Shown here: positions 51,913 to 61,708 of the stretch, piece after piece
How the letters are laid out: each line of letters opens with the position of its first letter
Numbering within the stretch: position 1 is the stretch's first letter
Source of the DNA: an uncultured Opitutaceae bacterium
Lineage (GTDB): Bacteria > Verrucomicrobiota > Verrucomicrobiia > Opitutales > Opitutaceae
Direction of reading: 5' to 3'
Assembly: GCA_937958045.1 (NCBI GenBank)
Contig: CALFXL010000025.1
Span: 1-61,716 of the forward strand
DNA length: 61,716 nucleotides
The notes under the pieces: model-generated
Told to the model about the DNA's origin: nothing
What the model saw: the letters and a program-made list of their open reading frames with translations, nothing else
Databases searched by the model: none
Program-made: the position numbers and the translations under genes

Positions 51913-52776
51913 ATGCAGCCGAAGCCCATTCGCTCCCTCGCTTTCGTCGTTAACGAACAAAAAAGCGGCGCCCCCGAACTCACCGAAACCTTGGTGGCCG
52001 CCGCGCAGGAGCATGGTATCGCGACACGCGTGACGGGAACGTTTCCGCTCCCGGATGACTGGCTGAAAGGCTGCGACGCATGCTGCGTGATCGGCGGCGA
52101 CGGGTCTTTGCTCGGCGTCGTCCGCGAATCGGCGCGCCATCAAGTGCCCATCATCGGCGTCAACCGCGGCAGTCTCGGTTTTCTCACCACGTATTCGGCC
52201 GACGAAATCCGCACGCATTTTCCCGAACTGCTCAAAGGCGATTACCAGCTCGCCTGGCGCTCGCTGCTCGATTGCTCGACCGGCCCCGGACAGCACGACC
52301 TCGCGCTCAACGACGTCCTTATCAAAGACCAGCGCAATTCCCACCTCGTGCGTCTCGGGGTGTACGCGGACGGCGAGTTCGTAACCGACTACTACAGCGA
52401 CGGCCTCATCTTCGCCACGCCGACTGGCTCAACGGCTTACAACCTTTCGGCCGGCGGCCCGCTTATTCACCCCGGTGCCGAAGTGATCGCGATGACGCCG
52501 ATCTGCCCGCACACCTTGAGCAATCGCTCCATCATTTTCCGTCACGATGTCACCCTGCGTGTCTTCAACCGCGTCAAAAACTCACCACTTCTCGTCGGCG
52601 TGGATGGACAACGCAATCTGATCACCTGCGAAGGCAGTCCGATCGAAATCTCGCTCTCCTCGATCCGCCTCCCGCTCATCCAGCGACGCGATTACGAACA
52701 TTTCTCCGTCGTGCGCACCAAACTCAAATGGAGCGGTGGCGCCGCCGGCCACGCCGGATCGTTAACCCGCGACTAG
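51913..52776 (+). CDS. nadK: NAD kinase
   Basis: A 287-residue cytoplasmic kinase producing NADP from NAD. The catalytic GGDGSLLGV is near residue 59, followed by VNRGSLGFL, ALNDVLIKD, ATPTGSTAYNLSAGGPLIHP and CPHTLSNRS, all NadK signatures. It is the last plus-strand gene before the SUI1 gene and is followed by a hairpin at 52786-52819. Confidence 0.95.
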   Translation: MQPKPIRSLAFVVNEQKSGAPELTETLVAAAQEHGIATRVTGTFPLPDDWLKGCDACCVIGGDGSLLGVVRESARHQVPIIGVNRGSLGFLTTYSADEIRTHFPELLKGDYQLAWRSLLDCSTGPGQHDLALNDVLIKDQRNSHLVRLGVYADGEFVTDYYSDGLIFATPTGSTAYNLSAGGPLIHPGAEVIAMTPICPHTLSNRSIIFRHDVTLRVFNRVKNSPLLVGVDGQRNLITCEGSPIEISLSSIRLPLIQRRDYEHFSVVRTKLKWSGGAAGHAGSLTRD

Positions 52777-52785
52777 AAATTGCAT

Positions 52786-52819
52786 GCAATGCGCCGCGAA
52801 AAGTAATACGGCGCATTGC
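52786..52819. terminator. hairpin between convergent nadK and SUI1 genes
   Basis: GCAATGCGCCG (52786-52796) and CGGCGCATTGC (52809-52819) form a perfect 11-base stem with a 12-base loop. No U-run follows on the plus strand, so strength as a terminator is uncertain, but the position between convergent genes suits one. Confidence 0.6.
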
Positions 52820-52870
52820 TCCGGTGTTTGTGACGGCTTTCCGCTTATAGATAATTTTATAAAGCCGCGA

Positions 52871-53275
52871 TCAACCGCCGGCGAACACCGGACGGAAACC
52901 CGCTTCCGTCAATATACGCGCCACCTCGTCGCGTTTATCGCCTTGGATCTCGATGCGGCCGTCTTTCACCGTGCCGCCAACGCCACAGGCTTTCTGCATC
53001 TTTTTCGCGAGTTTCTCCTTTTCGTCGGCGCTGATGCCCGTGAAACCCGCCGCAACCGTGACCGTTTTGCCACCGCGCCCAGCCTTTTCCCGAAAAATAT
53101 CCACGCGCCCGCGATGCTTACTCACAGGAGACGCTGCCGCAGACGTCTCTGGCTTGGGAGGTGTCGGCGCAGGCCCCGGCGGCAGCGAGAGTCCGGCGAG
53201 CGCACCAAAGGGATTTTGACCAAGCGATTGGCCGCCACTTACGTCGATTTTCCCGGTTTGCTTGGGAGAGCTCAT
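52871..53275 (-). CDS. SUI1/eIF1-like translation factor (YciH type)
   Basis: A 134-residue protein: a Gly/Pro-rich N-terminal half, then the SUI1 domain VDIFREKAGRGGKTVTVAAGFTGISADEKEKLAKKMQKACGVGGTV, which is listed here only by its ends VDIFREKAGRGGKTVTV and CGVGGTVKDG. Bacterial SUI1 proteins are thought to affect start-codon choice. The ATG at 53275 overlaps the stop of the 80-residue gene upstream (ATGA). Confidence 0.85.
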   Translation of the reverse strand: MSSPKQTGKIDVSGGQSLGQNPFGALAGLSLPPGPAPTPPKPETSAAASPVSKHRGRVDIFREKAGRGGKTVTVAAGFTGISADEKEKLAKKMQKACGVGGTVKDGRIEIQGDKRDEVARILTEAGFRPVFAGG

Positions 53276-53514
53276 GATGCGTTGCCTCGCCCACCACAAA
53301 CGCCCGCGGGGATGTTGTTTACACCCTCCAAGAACCTGCGGGCTTTGTCGTAACTGCGCCGTTCCAGAAAATGCTGTAACCGCGGATCGATTTTACCGCG
53401 ACTCGCCGCCGCCAAAGCGTCCAGCCGCGCGGTCTCCCGGACAATCGCCCCGCCATCAGCGCTGTTTATCCCAGAGAAGAGAGCGATTAGCGCCCCTTTG
53501 ATTTCATTTTCCAT
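53272..53514 (-). CDS. 80-residue hypothetical protein coupled to the SUI1 gene
   Basis: A small, mostly helical soluble protein (ENEIKGALIALFSGIN, VRETARLDALAAASRGK, RSYDKARRFLEGVNNI). No motif recognised. Its stop overlaps the SUI1 start by 4 bases, so the pair is translationally coupled and probably functions together. It is divergent from sucA, across an AT-rich 213-base gap. Confidence 0.65.
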   Translation of the reverse strand: MENEIKGALIALFSGINSADGGAIVRETARLDALAAASRGKIDPRLQHFLERRSYDKARRFLEGVNNIPAGVCGGRGNAS

Positions 53515-53603
53515 ATAAGGAACGTGCCGTAATTAACACCGTTAATTCAAACAGTTATAAACAACCCAAGGATTTCATACACGCAGTATTAAGACCGTGT
53601 TTC

Positions 53604-53656
53604 ATCTTGAGAATTAGAGGCTTCGGCTTATCTTGAGAAACAACTTTCACTATAAT
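53604..53656 (+). promoter_or_regulatory. AT-rich promoter region of sucA
   Basis: The 53515-53727 gap is clearly AT-rich beside the GC-rich genes. It holds a perfect -10 TATAAT (53651-53656), with TTATCT at 53628-53633 as a weak -35 at 17 bases. ATCTTGAGA occurs twice (53604-53612, 53630-53638), 26 bases apart. An AATTAAC-ACC-GTTAATT dyad lies at 53531-53547. These could be regulator sites for the divergent genes. Confidence 0.55.
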
Positions 53657-53727
53657 CTCTATTAATAAGGCATGCCTTTTTGCCCGTTACATAAACGGTA
53701 TCAGACGATTGCTACGAATTTTTTTCC

Positions 53728-56490
53728 ATGAATTCATTGACGATTCCAACCCGGGCCAATGCGGACCTCATCGAGGCCGCTTACCGATCCTGGCTCGATA
53801 ATCCAGAGTCCGTCGATCCGACGTGGCGAGCCTTCTTTCAAGGCTTCACGCTCGGCAATAACAACGGTGGCTCCTTGGCGGCGGCGTTGGGTGGCGGTTC
53901 TCCCACGGAAGAGCGCGTGCCGATCATCGACAGCCTCAAACAATCCCAGGTCCACAGCCTCATTTATCACTACCGCGCGATCGGCCATCTCCAGGCCCAT
54001 CTCGACCCGCTCAGCCCGCCTCCCCCGCCTTCGCCGCGCCTGCAGCTTTCCGAATTCGGGCTGACCGAAGCCGATCTCGATGAATCCTTCGACGTCGGTC
54101 ACTACCTCGGCGGCGGCCAGATGCGCCTCCGCGACATCATCGAAAACCTGCGCCAGACCTATTGTCGCACCATCGGCGTCGAGTACATCCACATTCAGGA
54201 TACGGAGATCCGTCGCTGGCTGCAGGATAAGATGGAGCCCTCGCGCCTCCAGCCATCCTTCACGCGCAAACAAAAGCGCCGCATCCTCCGCCGCCTGCAC
54301 AAGGCCGAGCTGTTCGAGAAATTCCTCCACACGAAGTTCGTCGGCCAAAAGCGCTTCTCGCTCGAAGGCGGCGAAACCATGATCGCAGCCGTCGACGCGA
54401 TGCTCGAAGCCTGCCCGGCATTTGGCGTCGAAGAGATCGTCATGGGCATGGCCCACCGCGGTCGTCTCAGCATTCTCGCCAACATCCTTCGCAAGCCGTT
54501 CGATGTTCTCTTTGAGCAGTTCTCGGAAAACTACATTCCGCACGCGGTCGGGGGCGACGGCGACGTGAAGTATCACCTCGGCTACGAGTCGATTCTCGAA
54601 ACCTCCGAGGGTAAAAAGGTCGAGGTGCGCCTCGCCGCCAATCCGTCCCACCTCGAAGCCGTCAATCCCGTCGTCGAGGGCAAGGCGCGCGCGCGCCAGC
54701 GCATCCGTGGTGACACCGAGCGCCGCAAGGTCCTCCCCTTCCTCATCCACGGCGACGCCGCGTTTGCCGGTCAGGGCATCGTCGCGGAGACGCTCAACTT
54801 CTCGCAGCTCGCCGGCTATCGCACCGGCGGCACCGTTCACTTCGTCATCAACAACCAGATCGGTTTCACCACGCTGCCGAGCGATTCGCGTTCGTCGCGT
54901 TATTGCACCGACGTGGCCAAGATGATCGAAGCGCCCGTTTTCCACGTAAACGGCGACGATCCCGAGGCTGTCTGTCTCGTGACGCTGCTCGCGCTCGAGT
55001 TCCGCCTGAAATTCCAGCGCGACGTCGTGATCGACATGTATTGCTACCGCAAACACGGCCACAATGAGTCGGACGAGCCCGCGTTCACGCAGCCCACGCT
55101 CTACCGCAAGATCGCCGCACATCCGCAGGTCTCGACCATCTACACGGCGAAACTCATCGCCGAAGGTTCGCAAACGCAGGAAGACTCCGACGCCATCAAG
55201 GCCGAATACACCGCCGCGATGGAGGCGTCTTTCGCCAAAGCCAAAGCCGCCGAAGCCGCCGCGCTCCGCAGCGATCCCGCGGAGAAGTTCAAAGGCTCCA
55301 CCGCCATCTTCCAACCAGCTTACAAACACTCGCCAGTCCCCACCGCGGTCAGCCAGGAGTTGTTGGAAAAAACCGTCCGCGGCCTCACCCGCGTCCCGGC
55401 CGACTTTAAACTCAATCCCAAGATCAAACGTCTGCTCGACGGACGTCTCGCCGCGTTCAACCAAGGCGGCCCGATCGATTGGGGCTTCGGCGAAGCACTC
55501 GCGTTTGGCACGCTGCTGCTCGAAGGCACGCCCGTGCGCTTGAGCGGTCAGGACTGCGAACGCGGTACCTTCAGCCACCGCCACGCCGTTCTCTACGATT
55601 ACGAAACGCGCGAAAAATACGTACCCCTGCTCAACCTCGACGAGAAGCAGGAACGTTTCTGCGTCTACAACTCGCTCCTCTCCGAAAACGCCGTCCTCGG
55701 TTTCGACTACGGCTACTCGCTCGATTACCCCCAGATGCTCTGCATCTGGGAGGCGCAGTTCGGCGACTTCGCCAACGGCGCGCAGGTCATCATCGACCAG
55801 TTCCTCGTTTCCGGCGAATCGAAGTGGCAGCGCAACAGCGGCATGGTCCTTCTCCTCCCGCACGGTTACGAAGGCCAGGGCCCCGAGCACTCCTCCGCGC
55901 GTCTCGAGCGTTTCCTCCAAGCCTGCGCCGAGGACAACATCCAGGTCGTCAATCTCACCACACCGGCGCAGATCTTCCACGCGCTGCGGCGCCAGATGAA
56001 GCGCGACTTCCGCAAGCCGCTCATCGTGATGTCGCCCAAGTCGCTCCTGCGTCATCCCGCCGCGACTTCGCGTATCGAAGATTTCACTACAGGCTCGTTC
56101 CAGGAGATCATCGACGACCCGCAAGCGCCGAAAAAACCCGCGCGACTCCTCCTCTGCTCCGGCAAGGTATACTACGACCTCGTCGCCTACCGCGAAAAAA
56201 CGAAGAGCACCGACACCGCCATCGTGCGCATCGAGCAGCTCTATCCCCTCCACCGTAATCGTCTCGCCCAACTCTTCGATCAATACGGCCGCGACGCGCG
56301 TCTCGTGTGGGTTCAGGAAGAACCGCAAAACATGGGCGCCTGGACCTATATCGCGCCGCAGCTCGAAGAGATCTTCGGACGCAAACCGCAGTACGCGGGA
56401 CGCGACGCCGCCGCTTCTCCGGCCGTCGGTGCGCTCGCCGTCCACAAGCTTGAACTCGCCGCCTTGCTCCGCGACGCGTTCAACCGTTGA
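53728..56490 (+). CDS. sucA: 2-oxoglutarate dehydrogenase E1 component
   Basis: A 920-residue thiamine-diphosphate enzyme of the TCA cycle. It decarboxylates 2-oxoglutarate and passes succinyl to the E2 lipoyl arm. N-terminal ADLIEAAYRSWLDNPESVDPTWRAFF, KFVGQKRFSLEGGE, GMAHRGRLSILANI, HGDAAFAGQGIVAETLN, NNQIGFTT (ThDP/Mg site), GHNESDEPAFTQP and later FSHRHAVLYD are all family landmarks. ATG 53728 follows the AT-rich promoter. It is first in the sucA-sucB-lpd operon. Confidence 0.96.
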   Translation: MNSLTIPTRANADLIEAAYRSWLDNPESVDPTWRAFFQGFTLGNNNGGSLAAALGGGSPTEERVPIIDSLKQSQVHSLIYHYRAIGHLQAHLDPLSPPPPPSPRLQLSEFGLTEADLDESFDVGHYLGGGQMRLRDIIENLRQTYCRTIGVEYIHIQDTEIRRWLQDKMEPSRLQPSFTRKQKRRILRRLHKAELFEKFLHTKFVGQKRFSLEGGETMIAAVDAMLEACPAFGVEEIVMGMAHRGRLSILANILRKPFDVLFEQFSENYIPHAVGGDGDVKYHLGYESILETSEGKKVEVRLAANPSHLEAVNPVVEGKARARQRIRGDTERRKVLPFLIHGDAAFAGQGIVAETLNFSQLAGYRTGGTVHFVINNQIGFTTLPSDSRSSRYCTDVAKMIEAPVFHVNGDDPEAVCLVTLLALEFRLKFQRDVVIDMYCYRKHGHNESDEPAFTQPTLYRKIAAHPQVSTIYTAKLIAEGSQTQEDSDAIKAEYTAAMEASFAKAKAAEAAALRSDPAEKFKGSTAIFQPAYKHSPVPTAVSQELLEKTVRGLTRVPADFKLNPKIKRLLDGRLAAFNQGGPIDWGFGEALAFGTLLLEGTPVRLSGQDCERGTFSHRHAVLYDYETREKYVPLLNLDEKQERFCVYNSLLSENAVLGFDYGYSLDYPQMLCIWEAQFGDFANGAQVIIDQFLVSGESKWQRNSGMVLLLPHGYEGQGPEHSSARLERFLQACAEDNIQVVNLTTPAQIFHALRRQMKRDFRKPLIVMSPKSLLRHPAATSRIEDFTTGSFQEIIDDPQAPKKPARLLLCSGKVYYDLVAYREKTKSTDTAIVRIEQLYPLHRNRLAQLFDQYGRDARLVWVQEEPQNMGAWTYIAPQLEEIFGRKPQYAGRDAAASPAVGALAVHKLELAALLRDAFNR

Positions 56491-56507
56491 GCGGCCGTGC
56501 AAGCGAT

Positions 56508-56549
56508 GAGCAACGAGACGCGCCGCTTTTTCCGCGCAGCTCGTTGCTC
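56508..56549 (+). terminator. hairpin in the sucA-sucB gap
   Basis: GAGCAACGAG (56508-56517) and CTCGTTGCTC (56540-56549) form a perfect 10-base stem with a 22-base loop containing GCTTTTTCC. It lies in the 151-base gap and may attenuate or process the sucAB mRNA. Confidence 0.55.
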
Positions 56550-56641
56550 CGCCGCCTTGCCAATCCGCACATCCTGCTGTCGCCTCTTCTCCCTGCACCC
56601 CGCGCGTAACCCACATCTGAACCCGCGACTCCTTTTTCACT

Positions 56642-57865
<1,224 letters not shown>

Positions 57866-57952
57866 TATCAGTCCGTCTCAGCCGCGCGTAGTTGGTAGTT
57901 AGTGTTTGGTAATTTGTGGGAACTCGTCCCGCGTTCACCGCCCGCCAACTAC

Positions 57953-57980
57953 CAATTACCAACTCCCAATTACCAACTCC
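57953..57980. repeat. tandem 14-base repeat directly before lpd
   Basis: CAATTACCAACTCC occurs at 57953-57966 and again at 57967-57980, ending at the lpd ATG. Its partial reverse complement (GTTGGTAGTT at 57891-57900, TTGGTAATT at 57906-57914) lies upstream, so the 115-base gap can fold into alternative hairpins. Confidence 0.65.
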
Positions 57981-59381
57981 ATGTCTTCCTCCGCTCCGCA
58001 ATCTTTCGACCTCATCGTTATCGGCGCCGGTCCCGGCGGCTACGTCTGCGCCTTCCGCGCCGCGCAGCTGGGCCTCAAGGTCGCTCTCATCGAGAAACGC
58101 GCGACGCTCGGCGGCACCTGCCTCAACGTCGGCTGCATTCCCAGCAAGGCGTTGCTCCACTCGACCGAGCAGTTCGTTTTCGCGAAAAACCACGCCGCCG
58201 AACATGGCATCAAGCTTGGCTCCGTTGCGTTCGATCTCCCAGCACTTCTCAAAAAGAAAGACGGCGTTGTCGCCAAACTCACCGCCGGCGTCGCCCAGCT
58301 CGCCAAGGCCCGCAAGATCACCGTCGTCACCGGCACCGCGTCGTTCGTCTCCGCCAACACCGTCGAGGTGAAGGGCGAAAAAGACACCCAACAACTCACC
58401 GCCAAAAACATCGTCGTCGCCACCGGCTCCGCTCCCGTCGAGCTGCCTTTCCTCAAGTTCGACGGCAAGACGATCGTTTCGAGCGACCACGCCATCGCCT
58501 TCGATAAAGTGCCGAAGAAATTGATCGTGGTCGGCGGCGGCGTCATCGGCCTCGAGCTCGGCTCCGTGTGGTCGCGTCTCGGCGCCGACGTCACCGTCGT
58601 GGAGTTTCTCCCGAAAATCGCCGCAACCTACGATGATGACATCGTGCGCAACTTCACCCGCCTGCTCCAAAAGCAAGGGCTGAAAATCGAGGTAAACGCC
58701 AAGGTCACCGGTTTCGCCAAGGGCGTGCTCACCGCCGAACGCGATGGCCAGAAGCTGGAGTTCGCCGCCGACAAAGTCCTCGTCGCCGTCGGCCGCCGTC
58801 CATTCACCGATGGACTCGGCCTCGAAAAAGCCGGTGTCGAGCTCGACGAGAAAAAACGCATCAAGGTCGATGGACAGCTCCGGACCAACGTCGCCGGCGT
58901 CTGGGCCATCGGCGATGTCGTCGCCGGTCCCATGCTCGCGCACAAAGCCGAGGAAGACGGCGTCGCTGTCGCCGAGTGGATCGCCGGCAAAGCCGGCCAC
59001 ATCAATTGGGACCTCATGCCCGCGATCGTTTACACCGATCCCGAAGTCGCCAGCGTCGGCCTCGGCGAAGACGCCGCCAAGGCCAAGGGCCTCGCGATCA
59101 ACGTCGGCAAATTCAATTTCGCCGCCAACGGCCGCGCCATCGCCGCCGATGCGACCGATGGCTATGTGAAAATCATCGCCGACGCGAAATCCGACAAAAT
59201 CCTCGGCGCTCAGATCATCGGGCGCGGCGCCGGTGAACTCATCAGCGAAGTCGTCACGCACATGGAATACGGTGGCAGCGCCGAAGACCTCGCCCGCACC
59301 GTCCACGCGCATCCCACGATGAGCGAAGCGGTCAAGGAAGCCGGTCTCGCCGTCAGTAAAAGCGCCATCCACGCGCTCTAA
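57981..59381 (+). CDS. lpd: dihydrolipoyl dehydrogenase (E3)
   Basis: A 466-residue FAD enzyme that reoxidises the lipoyl arm with NAD. FDLIVIGAGPGGYVCAFRAAQLG (FAD motif), the redox disulfide in GGTCLNVGCIPSKAL, VVGGGVIGLELG (NAD motif), AIGDVVAGPMLAHKAEEDGVAVAEW and the C-terminal catalytic HAHPTMSEAV are all present. ATG 57981 is chosen because it opens directly before the FAD motif. It closes the sucA-sucB-lpd operon before a clear terminator. Confidence 0.96.
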   Translation: MSSSAPQSFDLIVIGAGPGGYVCAFRAAQLGLKVALIEKRATLGGTCLNVGCIPSKALLHSTEQFVFAKNHAAEHGIKLGSVAFDLPALLKKKDGVVAKLTAGVAQLAKARKITVVTGTASFVSANTVEVKGEKDTQQLTAKNIVVATGSAPVELPFLKFDGKTIVSSDHAIAFDKVPKKLIVVGGGVIGLELGSVWSRLGADVTVVEFLPKIAATYDDDIVRNFTRLLQKQGLKIEVNAKVTGFAKGVLTAERDGQKLEFAADKVLVAVGRRPFTDGLGLEKAGVELDEKKRIKVDGQLRTNVAGVWAIGDVVAGPMLAHKAEEDGVAVAEWIAGKAGHINWDLMPAIVYTDPEVASVGLGEDAAKAKGLAINVGKFNFAANGRAIAADATDGYVKIIADAKSDKILGAQIIGRGAGELISEVVTHMEYGGSAEDLARTVHAHPTMSEAVKEAGLAVSKSAIHAL

Positions 59382-59424
59382 AAGCAGACGTATTCGTTAA
59401 CCGGATACACAAGGTCACACATTC

Positions 59425-59453
59425 ACGCGCGCCTCTTTCGGGCGCGCGTTTTT
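59425..59453 (+). terminator. Rho-independent terminator of the sucAB-lpd operon
   Basis: ACGCGCGCC (59425-59433) and GGCGCGCGT (59441-59449) pair around TCTTTCG, followed by TTTTT (59449-59453). This is the clearest terminator in the second half of the window. Confidence 0.88.
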
Positions 59454-59514
59454 ATGCCGGGCGCAGGGCATTGACGACACCCGCACACAGGCCTTGCATC
59501 TTCCGTTTCAGCTT

Positions 59515-60810
59515 ATGGAAGACCTCCTCGATAATTTCCGGCTCTCCCTCCTCGCGCGAGGCTTCTCCGAAGACACTGCCACGGCGTGCACGACCGCCGT
59601 CGCCCTCGTCGCCCTTTTGTTCCTCGCCTGGCTCGTTAATCTCGTCGCCAAACAGGTGATCCTCCGCGTGCTAAAGCGCATCGTCGCGTCCACGCGGTTT
59701 CGTTGGGACGACGCCATGCTGGAGGCCGGCGTTTTCACGCGCCTTTCCCATCTCGCGCCTGCTGTCGTCATCAACGCCCTCGGCCCCGCCGCGCTTGGCG
59801 GCAGCCCCGCCGTTCTTTCCGGCGTCAGCACGGTCGTTAATCTCTACCTCATCGTCATCAGCCTTTCCGTCGTTTACGCGCTGCTGAACGCGTTGCACGC
59901 GCTCTCCGAAGAGCGCGGTCAGGCCAAGGAGGTCCCGATCAAGGGTTTCATCCAGGCCATCAAGCTCATCGCCACGTTGGTCGGCGTGATCTTCGGACTC
60001 GCCATTCTTCTCAACAAAACGCCGCTCTATCTCCTCTCCGGTCTCGGCGCACTCACAGCGGTTCTCTTGCTGGTGTTTCGCGACGCCATCCTCGGCTTCG
60101 TCGCGGGCATCATGATTTCGGTCAACAAAATGGTCCGCATCGGCGACTGGATCGAAATGGATAAGGCCGGCGCCGACGGCTTCGTCATCGATGTGTCGCT
60201 CACCACGGTGAAGGTTCAAAACTGGGACAAAACGATCACGACGATTCCGTCCTACGATCTCATTTCCCACTCCTTCAAAAACTGGCGCGGCATGTTCGAA
60301 ACCGGCGGACGTCGCATCAAGCGCTCCATCTTTATCGACATGCAGTCGATACGCTTCGCCGACGAAGCGATGCTCGAGCGCTGGAAAAAAATCGGCCACG
60401 TCCGCCAGCACCTCGAACGCAAGCTCGCCGAAATCGCCGAAGATAACAAACGTCTCGGCGACGACGCCAACGTCCTCGGCAACGGACGCCGTCTCACCAA
60501 CATCGGCACGTTCCGCGCCTACGTGACGTCCTACCTGCGTTCACATCCGGGCATTCACCAGGACATGATTTTCCTGATCCGCCAGCTGCAGCCCACCGCG
60601 CAGGGTTTGCCGTTGGAGATCTACGTGTTCACGCGCGACACCGCGTGGGTGCTCCACGAGGGCGTGCAGGCCGACATCTTCGACCATCTGCTTTCGGTCA
60701 TCAGCATCTTCGACTTGCGCGTGTATCAACAACCCAGCGGATACGACCTGCGTTCGTTGGCACTGGGACTCACCCCCAGCGCGCCGCAGTCGGCATCGAC
60801 TTCGTCGTAA
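59515..60810 (+). CDS. MscS-family mechanosensitive channel (YbdG-like)
   Basis: A 431-residue inner-membrane protein with five hydrophobic segments, then the MscS beta domain: LGALTAVLLLVFRDAILGFVAGIMISVNKMVRIGDWIEM and TVKVQNWDKTITTIPSYDLISHSFKNW, followed by a long cytoplasmic domain. This matches the YbdG/MscM branch, which releases solutes on osmotic downshock. ATG 59515 is preferred; an upstream TTG at 59494 is in frame. Confidence 0.9.
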   Translation: MEDLLDNFRLSLLARGFSEDTATACTTAVALVALLFLAWLVNLVAKQVILRVLKRIVASTRFRWDDAMLEAGVFTRLSHLAPAVVINALGPAALGGSPAVLSGVSTVVNLYLIVISLSVVYALLNALHALSEERGQAKEVPIKGFIQAIKLIATLVGVIFGLAILLNKTPLYLLSGLGALTAVLLLVFRDAILGFVAGIMISVNKMVRIGDWIEMDKAGADGFVIDVSLTTVKVQNWDKTITTIPSYDLISHSFKNWRGMFETGGRRIKRSIFIDMQSIRFADEAMLERWKKIGHVRQHLERKLAEIAEDNKRLGDDANVLGNGRRLTNIGTFRAYVTSYLRSHPGIHQDMIFLIRQLQPTAQGLPLEIYVFTRDTAWVLHEGVQADIFDHLLSVISIFDLRVYQQPSGYDLRSLALGLTPSAPQSASTSS

Positions 60811-60828
60811 CCAAATTGTGGATACGCC

Positions 60829-60859
60829 GACCCGGTCAAAAGTCGAAATTGGCCGGGTC
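60829..60859. terminator. possible bidirectional hairpin between convergent genes
   Basis: GACCCGG (60829-60835) and CCGGGTC (60853-60859) pair over a 17-base loop at the meeting point of the MscS and aldo/keto reductase genes, partly inside the latter's end. No T-run. Confidence 0.35.
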
Positions 60860-61708
60860 GGGTCCCACGCGCTGTCCGCGATCCAAACCTCTGATCGCCG
60901 CCATTTCGACTTCGCTGAGTGTGAAATCGAAGATGTCGGCGTTTTCCCGCACGCGTTCTTCGCGCGCCGACTTCGGAATCGCCACCACGCCCGTCTGCAA
61001 AATCCAGCGCAGGATCACTTGCGCCACGGTTTTTCCGTGCGCGCGCGCGATCTCCTCCAACACCGGATCGCGCAACACGTCGCCGCCTTGCATGAGCGGG
61101 CTCCAGGCTTCGACCACGATCCCTTTTCCCTGACAAAATTCCACGAGCGCGCGGCTCTGCAGACGCGGATGAAACTCGATCTGATTCACCGCGGGAACAA
61201 TCTCCGCCGACGCCAGCAGTTCATCCAAATGCTCGCGTAGATGATTGCTCACACCGATCGCTTTTATGCGACCGGACCGCTGCAATTTTTCCAGCGCTCG
61301 CCACGACGGCACGATGCGCCCTTTTACGGGCCAGTGCAGAAGATAGAGATCGACGTAGTCCAAACCGAGCAGCTTCAAGCTCCGTTCAAACGCGGCCTCC
61401 ACTTCGCCGGAACGCATGTCGTCGTTCCACAGTTTGGTGGTCACAAAAAGCTCTTCGCGCTTCACGCCGCACTCGCGGATCGCTTCGCCGATACTGCGCT
61501 CGTTCTCATAAATTTTCGCCGTGTCGATGCTGCGATACCCATGCGCGATGGCCGAACGCACGAGTTTCACCGTGCTGCTGTCGTTGGGAAGTTGATACAC
61601 GCCCAAACCGAACCACGGGATCTCGCCCCCTTGATTCAAAGCCACTGCGGCCTTCAGGCCTTCTTGCGGGGAAGAAAATGTCCGCTGCAATCCGAGTGAG
61701 AGATTCAT
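60836..61708 (-). CDS. aldo/keto reductase
   Basis: A 290-residue TIM-barrel NADPH-dependent reductase. GLGVYQLPND at the N-terminus, SIDTAKIYENE (catalytic Asp and Tyr), LLHWPVKG with the catalytic His, and IGVSNHLREHL and VNQIEFHP around the barrel are clear. AIPKSAREERVRENADIFDFTLSEVEM is the cofactor-binding end (only its pieces are given). Substrate unknown, likely small carbonyls. The gene appears complete, starting 8 bases from the window edge. Confidence 0.9.
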   Translation of the reverse strand: MNLSLGLQRTFSSPQEGLKAAVALNQGGEIPWFGLGVYQLPNDSSTVKLVRSAIAHGYRSIDTAKIYENERSIGEAIRECGVKREELFVTTKLWNDDMRSGEVEAAFERSLKLLGLDYVDLYLLHWPVKGRIVPSWRALEKLQRSGRIKAIGVSNHLREHLDELLASAEIVPAVNQIEFHPRLQSRALVEFCQGKGIVVEAWSPLMQGGDVLRDPVLEEIARAHGKTVAQVILRWILQTGVVAIPKSAREERVRENADIFDFTLSEVEMAAIRGLDRGQRVGPDPANFDF

